From assembly GCF_900177295.1 (NCBI RefSeq), contig NZ_FWZX01000016.1:62001-126000 (forward strand): 64,000 nt of DNA, given 5' to 3'. The DNA comes from Tistlia consotensis USBA 355. Its GTDB lineage: Bacteria > Pseudomonadota > Alphaproteobacteria > Kiloniellales > DSM-21159. Positions 60,488 through 64,000 of the stretch are shown here, piece by piece. Numbering within the stretch: position 1 is the first letter of the stretch; each line of letters begins with the position of its first letter. The notes under the pieces were generated by a model, which was given only the letters and a program-made list of their open reading frames with translations, was not told where the DNA came from and made no database searches. The position numbers were made by a program, and so were the translations under genes.

Positions 60488-61399
60488 TTGGACCTCTACG
60501 GTAGCGGCCCCAAGGACCGCCTGACCGGCATCCTGCTGATCTCCGGCGCCTTCCTGCTCTTCACCTGCCTCGACACGACGGCCAAGTACCTCAGCCACTC
60601 GCTGCCGGTGCTGGAGATCGTCTGGGCACGCTCGCTCGGCCACCTCCTGCTGGCCGGCCTGCTGTTCCTGCCGCAGCACGGCACGCAGCTGGTGCGCAGC
60701 CGGCGGCCCGGCCTGCAGGTCCTGCGCTCGGGTTTCCTGCTCGGCTCGACCTTCTTCAACTTCGTCGCCCTGCACTTCCTGCAGCTCTCGACCACCAACG
60801 CGATCCAGTTCTCGACGCCGCTGCTGATCGCCGCGCTCTCGGTGCCGCTGCTCGGCGAGCAGGTCGGCCGGCGCCGCTGGACCGCGATCCTGGTCGGATT
60901 CCTCGGCGTCCTGATCATCGTGCGGCCCGGCCTCGGCCTGATGCACTGGGCCGTCTCGCTGTCGCTCTGCTCGGCGGTCTGCGGCTCGCTCTACAACATC
61001 ACGACCCGCAAGGTCGCCGGCGTCGACCCGGCCTCGACCAGCGCCGTCCTGGCGCCAATCGTCGGCGTCGTCCTGCTGAGCCCGATCGTGCCCTTCGTCT
61101 GGCTGAGCCCGACGCACTGGCTCGACTGGCTGCTGCTCTGCGCGACCGGCCTGTTCGGCGGAGTCGGCCACTACCTGCTGATCGTCGCCCACCGCCTGGC
61201 GCCGGCACCGATCCTGGCGCCCTTCATCTACCCGCAGATCCTCTACATGATGACCGCCGGCTACCTGGTGTTCGGCGACATTCCGGATCCCTGGGTCGGC
61301 GTCGGCGCCGCCGTGGTGATCGCCAGCGGCCTCTATCTCTGGTATCGCGAACGGGTGCTCAACAAGCGCGGCTCGGCGCTCGACCCGACGCCGCGCTGA
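60488..61399 (+). CDS. EamA-family DMT transporter
   Basis: 303 residues, TTG start at 60488 with GGAG eight bases upstream. Ten helices in two EamA repeats: LTGILLISGAFLLFTCLDTTAKYLSHSLPVLEIVWAR for the first and SLSLCSAVCGSLYNITTRKVAG for the second. Inner-membrane metabolite or drug exporter, substrate unknown. It precedes a run of membrane protein genes (tspO, tauE, another EamA) on the same strand. Confidence 0.87.
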   Translation: MDLYGSGPKDRLTGILLISGAFLLFTCLDTTAKYLSHSLPVLEIVWARSLGHLLLAGLLFLPQHGTQLVRSRRPGLQVLRSGFLLGSTFFNFVALHFLQLSTTNAIQFSTPLLIAALSVPLLGEQVGRRRWTAILVGFLGVLIIVRPGLGLMHWAVSLSLCSAVCGSLYNITTRKVAGVDPASTSAVLAPIVGVVLLSPIVPFVWLSPTHWLDWLLLCATGLFGGVGHYLLIVAHRLAPAPILAPFIYPQILYMMTAGYLVFGDIPDPWVGVGAAVVIASGLYLWYRERVLNKRGSALDPTPR

Positions 61400-61413
61400 G
61401 GGAGGCCCCGGGC

Positions 61414-61878
61414 ATGAAGTCGCGGACCCCGCTCTACCTGCTGCTCGTCTTCCTCGGCCTGCCGCTCGCCGTCGGCCAGCTCGGCGGCTGGGCGACGCAG
61501 CAGTCGCTCGGCAGCTGGTACCCGACGCTCGAGAAGTCGGTGCTGACCCCGCCGCCCCTGGTCTTCCCCTTCGCCTGGACGCTGCTCTACCTGCTGATGG
61601 GCCTCGCGGCCTGGCTGGTCTGGCGCGCCGGCGGCCGGGCGCCGCTGCTGCTCTGGCTGCTGCAGCTCGCCGTCAACCTCGCCTGGTCGTTCCTGTTCTT
61701 CTATCTGGAGAACCCGGACCTCGGCCTCGTCGACGTCGTGCTGCTGCTGCTGCTCGCCGCGGCCACCGCCCTCTGGTTCCGGCGCTGGTCGCCGGTCGCC
61801 TTCTGGCTGCTCGTGCCCTACGTCCTCTGGGTCGCCTTCGCGGCCTATCTCAACCTCACCATCGTCCTGCTCAACTGA
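61414..61878 (+). CDS. tspO: TspO/MBR family tryptophan-rich sensory protein
   Basis: 154 residues, five helices, Trp-rich: GSWYPTLEKSVLTPPPLVFPFAWTLLYLLMGLAAWLVW, LQLAVNLAWSFLFFYLENPDLGLVDVVLLLLLAA and PYVLWVAFAAYLNLTIVLLN are the TspO fold hallmarks. TspO binds porphyrins and regulates photopigment genes in Rhodobacter and stress responses elsewhere; hemF is in the same window but far away. It starts 14 bases after the EamA gene. Confidence 0.95.
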   Translation: MKSRTPLYLLLVFLGLPLAVGQLGGWATQQSLGSWYPTLEKSVLTPPPLVFPFAWTLLYLLMGLAAWLVWRAGGRAPLLLWLLQLAVNLAWSFLFFYLENPDLGLVDVVLLLLLAAATALWFRRWSPVAFWLLVPYVLWVAFAAYLNLTIVLLN

Positions 61879-61912
61879 TCCCGCCCGCCAGTCCCGGACC
61901 GCAAGCCGCATC

Positions 61913-62674
61913 ATGAGCCATCTCGCCCTGCTGCCGCCGGACGTCTCCGTCTGGCTGTTCGTCCTGCTCGCCGTCGTCTCCTTCTTCACCTCGGGCATGA
62001 CCGCAGCAATGGGACTGGGCGGCGGCGTCGCGCTGCTCGCGGTCATGGCCTCGGTGCTGCCACCGGCCGCGCTGATCCCGGTGCACGGCGTCATCCAGCT
62101 CGGCTCCAACGTCGGCCGCGCGGTGGTGCAGCGGCGCTACGTCGTCTGGACGCTGGTCCTGCCCTTCGTGATCGGCAGCCTGATCGGCGCCTTCGTCGGC
62201 GGCCAGACGGTCGTGACCCTGCCCGGCTGGCTGCTGAAGTCGGTGGTCGGGCTGTTCGTGCTCTACGCGACCTGGGCGCCGAAGCTGAAGCTCGGCGACC
62301 TCAAGCCGGCGGCCTTCGGCCTGGGCGGCGCGATCGCCACCTTCCTGACCATGTTCGTCGGCGCCAGCGGTCCCTTCGTCGGCGCCCTGCTCGCGCCCAA
62401 GCCGATCGACCGGCTGCAGATGGTCGGCACCTTCGCGGTCTGCATGACCCTGCAGCACGGCCTGAAGATTCTGGCCTTCGGCCTGCTCGGCTTCGCCTTC
62501 GCCCCCTGGATCGGCCTGATCGCGGCGATGGTCGCGACCGGCTTCCTCGGCACCCTGGCCGGCACCCGCCTGCTGCACCGCCTGCCCGAGGCGACCTTCC
62601 GCCTCGCCTTCAAGTGGCTGATGACCGTGCTGGCCGCCGAGCTGCTGATCTCGACCGCCTGGAGCCTGCTCTAG
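61913..62674 (+). CDS. TauE/SafE family permease (second copy)
   Basis: 253 residues, eight helices. GMTAAMGLGGGVALLAVMASVLPPAALIPVHGVIQLGSNVGRA in the first half and FLTMFVGASGPFVGALLAPK in the second identify TauE/SafE. It is only distantly like the tauE gene at 26969, so not a recent duplicate. Probable anion (sulfite/organosulfonate) exporter in the inner membrane; substrate unknown. Same strand as tspO, 34 bases after it. Confidence 0.88.
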   Translation: MSHLALLPPDVSVWLFVLLAVVSFFTSGMTAAMGLGGGVALLAVMASVLPPAALIPVHGVIQLGSNVGRAVVQRRYVVWTLVLPFVIGSLIGAFVGGQTVVTLPGWLLKSVVGLFVLYATWAPKLKLGDLKPAAFGLGGAIATFLTMFVGASGPFVGALLAPKPIDRLQMVGTFAVCMTLQHGLKILAFGLLGFAFAPWIGLIAAMVATGFLGTLAGTRLLHRLPEATFRLAFKWLMTVLAAELLISTAWSLL

Positions 62675-62731
62675 AAGCCGGCGCAAGAAGCGGAGCGCCG
62701 CCGGCGCCGGCCGGGTCTATCTCCCGGCGCC

Positions 62732-63748
62732 ATGACGATCGAGTCCGAAATCCGCCGGCAGGGCGCGGCGTCCGCTGCCATACCGGCCGCCATGACCGCA
62801 ACCCGCAGCGCGCGTCCGCCGAGTGGCGCCGAATGGGGCCTGATCGGCCTGCTGGCTGGCCTCTGGGCCAGCTCCTTCCCGCTCGCCGCCGTGGCGCTCT
62901 GGAGCGTGCCGCCGCTGACCGTGGTGCTCGGCCGGGTCACCCTCGGCGCCGCCGCGCTGCTGCTCGTGCTGCGGCTGAGCGGCCTGGCCTGGCCGCGGCG
63001 GCCGGGGCTGCGGCGCGACCTGCTGGTCATGGGCCTGCTCAACAACGCCCTGCCCTTCTCGCTGATCGTCTGGGGCCAGCAGCACATCGCCAGCGGCCTG
63101 GCCTCGATCCTCAACGCGACGACGCCGCTCTTCGCCGTGCTGCTCGCGCACCTGCTGACCCGCGACGAGAAGCTGAGCGCCAACCGCCTGGCCGGCGTGC
63201 TGCTCGGCATCGCCGGCGTCGCCCTGATCGTCGGGCCGGACGCGCTCGACAGCCTCTGGAGCGGCCGGGACGACGGCCTGTGGGGCGAGCTCGCCGTGCT
63301 CGGCGCCGCCTGCAGCTATGCCCTGGCCGGGCTCTGGGGCCGGCGCTTCCGCGACCTGCCGCCGCCGGCCACGGCCTGCGGCATGCTGGTCGCCTCGACG
63401 CTGCTGATGCTGCCGCTCGCGCTCCTCGTCGAGCGGCCCTGGACGCTCGCGCCCTCGGCGGCGAGCCTCGCCGCGATCGCCACGGTCGCGATCTTCGGCA
63501 CGGCCGCCGCCTATCTGCTCTATTTCCGGATCCTGCGCACGGCGGGCGCCACCAACCTGCTGCTGGTCACGCTGCTGATCCCGATCGGCGCGCTGGCGGT
63601 CGGCTGCGGGCTGCTCGGCGAGCCGCTCGAGCCGAAGGCGCTGGCCGGCCTGGCGGCGATCCTGGCCGGCCTCGCGGTGATCGACGGCTGGCCGCTGCGG
63701 GCCCTGGCGCGCCGGCTCAGGCGCGGCGTGCCGGACGCTTCCGGCTGA
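62732..63748 (+). CDS. EamA-family DMT transporter (YedA-like)
   Basis: 338 residues from the ATG at 62732; a later Met at 62792 may be the true start as the first 20 residues are not hydrophobic. Ten helices; GLLAGLWASSFPLAAVALWSVPPLTVVLGRV, LNNALPFSLIVWGQQHIASGLASILNATTPLFAVLLAHLL and ERPWTLAPSAASLAAIATVAIFGTAAAYLLYFRIL are typical EamA repeats. Export substrate unknown. Its 3' end overlaps the GNAT gene on the other strand by 32 bases. Confidence 0.87.
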   Translation: MTIESEIRRQGAASAAIPAAMTATRSARPPSGAEWGLIGLLAGLWASSFPLAAVALWSVPPLTVVLGRVTLGAAALLLVLRLSGLAWPRRPGLRRDLLVMGLLNNALPFSLIVWGQQHIASGLASILNATTPLFAVLLAHLLTRDEKLSANRLAGVLLGIAGVALIVGPDALDSLWSGRDDGLWGELAVLGAACSYALAGLWGRRFRDLPPPATACGMLVASTLLMLPLALLVERPWTLAPSAASLAAIATVAIFGTAAAYLLYFRILRTAGATNLLLVTLLIPIGALAVGCGLLGEPLEPKALAGLAAILAGLAVIDGWPLRALARRLRRGVPDASG

Positions 63749-64000
63749 CCGGCACCTCGGCCCGGGCGATCAGGCCGCGCACGCCCTCGAGCGCGCCGAC
63801 CGCCAGTTCCTGGGCCTGGAAGCGCCGCGGATCGACCGGGCCGGGCAGGATCAGCCCGTACTCGGCGGCCGGCCGGAAGCCGAAGGGGCCGTAGTACTCG
63901 GGCTCGCCGACCACGACGCAGATCCGGTGACCGGCCTGGCGCGCGGCGCGCAGGCTGTGTCGCACCAGGGCCTTGCCGATGCCCCGGCCCTGCAGCCGCG
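63717..64000 (-). CDS. GNAT family N-acetyltransferase, C-terminal part
   Basis: The gene runs off the right end of the window; 93 complete C-terminal codons are visible. The acetyl-CoA-binding R/Q-x-x-G-x-G/A element (LQGRGIGKALVRHSLRAARQAGHR) is at the edge, followed by EYYGPFGFRPAAEYGL, the motif of YhbS-like GNAT enzymes. It transfers an acetyl group to an unknown amine substrate. Convergent with the EamA gene. Confidence 0.85.
   Translation of the reverse strand, partial: RLQGRGIGKALVRHSLRAARQAGHRICVVVGEPEYYGPFGFRPAAEYGLILPGPVDPRRFQAQELAVGALEGVRGLIARAEVPVSRKRPARRA

Overview
The window is very GC-rich chromosomal DNA (visibly about 70 percent G+C, third positions almost all G or C) from an alphaproteobacterium, most likely Rhodospirillales-like. 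Supporting signs are a phasin of polyhydroxyalkanoate granules, UbiK, a fused-size PetABC bc1 complex with a Tat-type Rieske protein, the CTC form of ribosomal protein L25, DUF185/MidA, DUF1285, DUF4159, many GTG and TTG starts, and a methionine-salvage cluster of the type known from Rhodospirillum rubrum. Species cannot be named from the sequence. Sixty-four protein genes (two cut by the window edges) fill nearly all of it. I saw no rRNA, tRNA, CRISPR array or insertion sequence, and no gene-free stretch longer than 300 bases.

Layout. 1-10,000: end of pyruvate kinase, a RarD permease, a TPR protein, a DUF2817 peptidase-like enzyme, an orphan Cache-type histidine kinase followed by two large palindromes, CsaA-like tRNA-binding protein, a phasin with TGCA-N-TGCA boxes at its promoter, a TetR regulator, then YbjN-ProC-YbaK and UbiK. 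10,100-13,130: hldD, lgt and midA. 13,200-23,940: a block of accessory genes (CHASE histidine kinase, small membrane protein, EEP phosphatase plus cardiolipin-synthase-like PLD, and a LysR / polyamine-type ABC transporter / DauA-like oxidase cluster) that lies between midA and pgeF, which I expect to be neighbours in relatives. 24,000-34,000: pgeF, a metal-less M24 enzyme, a tiny hydrophobic ORF plus lipoprotein, TauE, malate synthase G, then prs-rplY-pth-ychF.

34,000-41,000: second-messenger genes (an EAL protein and an adenylate cyclase) and a four-gene overlapping operon mtnP-mtnA-class II aldolase-VOC protein, which reads as the DHAP-shunt version of methylthioadenosine salvage. 41,000-46,400: petABC, trmL, a lipoprotein with a triplicated four-cysteine domain, and hemF. 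46,400-49,050: the clearest foreign DNA in the window, an AT-rich two-gene cassette (58-aa Pro/Lys-rich protein plus a 180-aa two-TM, SLATT-like protein) abutting cca, whose own last ~30 codons share the foreign composition; a ParDE toxin-antitoxin pair sits on the other side of cca. 49,100-57,300: NUDIX, DUF1285 and a four-gene MoxR-DUF58-DUF4159-vWA-like operon. 57,300-64,000: rpiA, an FAD disulfide oxidoreductase with a TVP38 membrane partner, two EamA exporters, TspO, a second TauE and a GNAT fragment.

The most promising candidate for an undescribed system is the two-gene cassette at 46,408-47,290; the triplicated-cysteine lipoprotein, the VOC partner of the MTA operon and the leader-like 22-codon ORF at 25,977 come next. 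All functional statements rest on reading motifs by eye; no database search was run.
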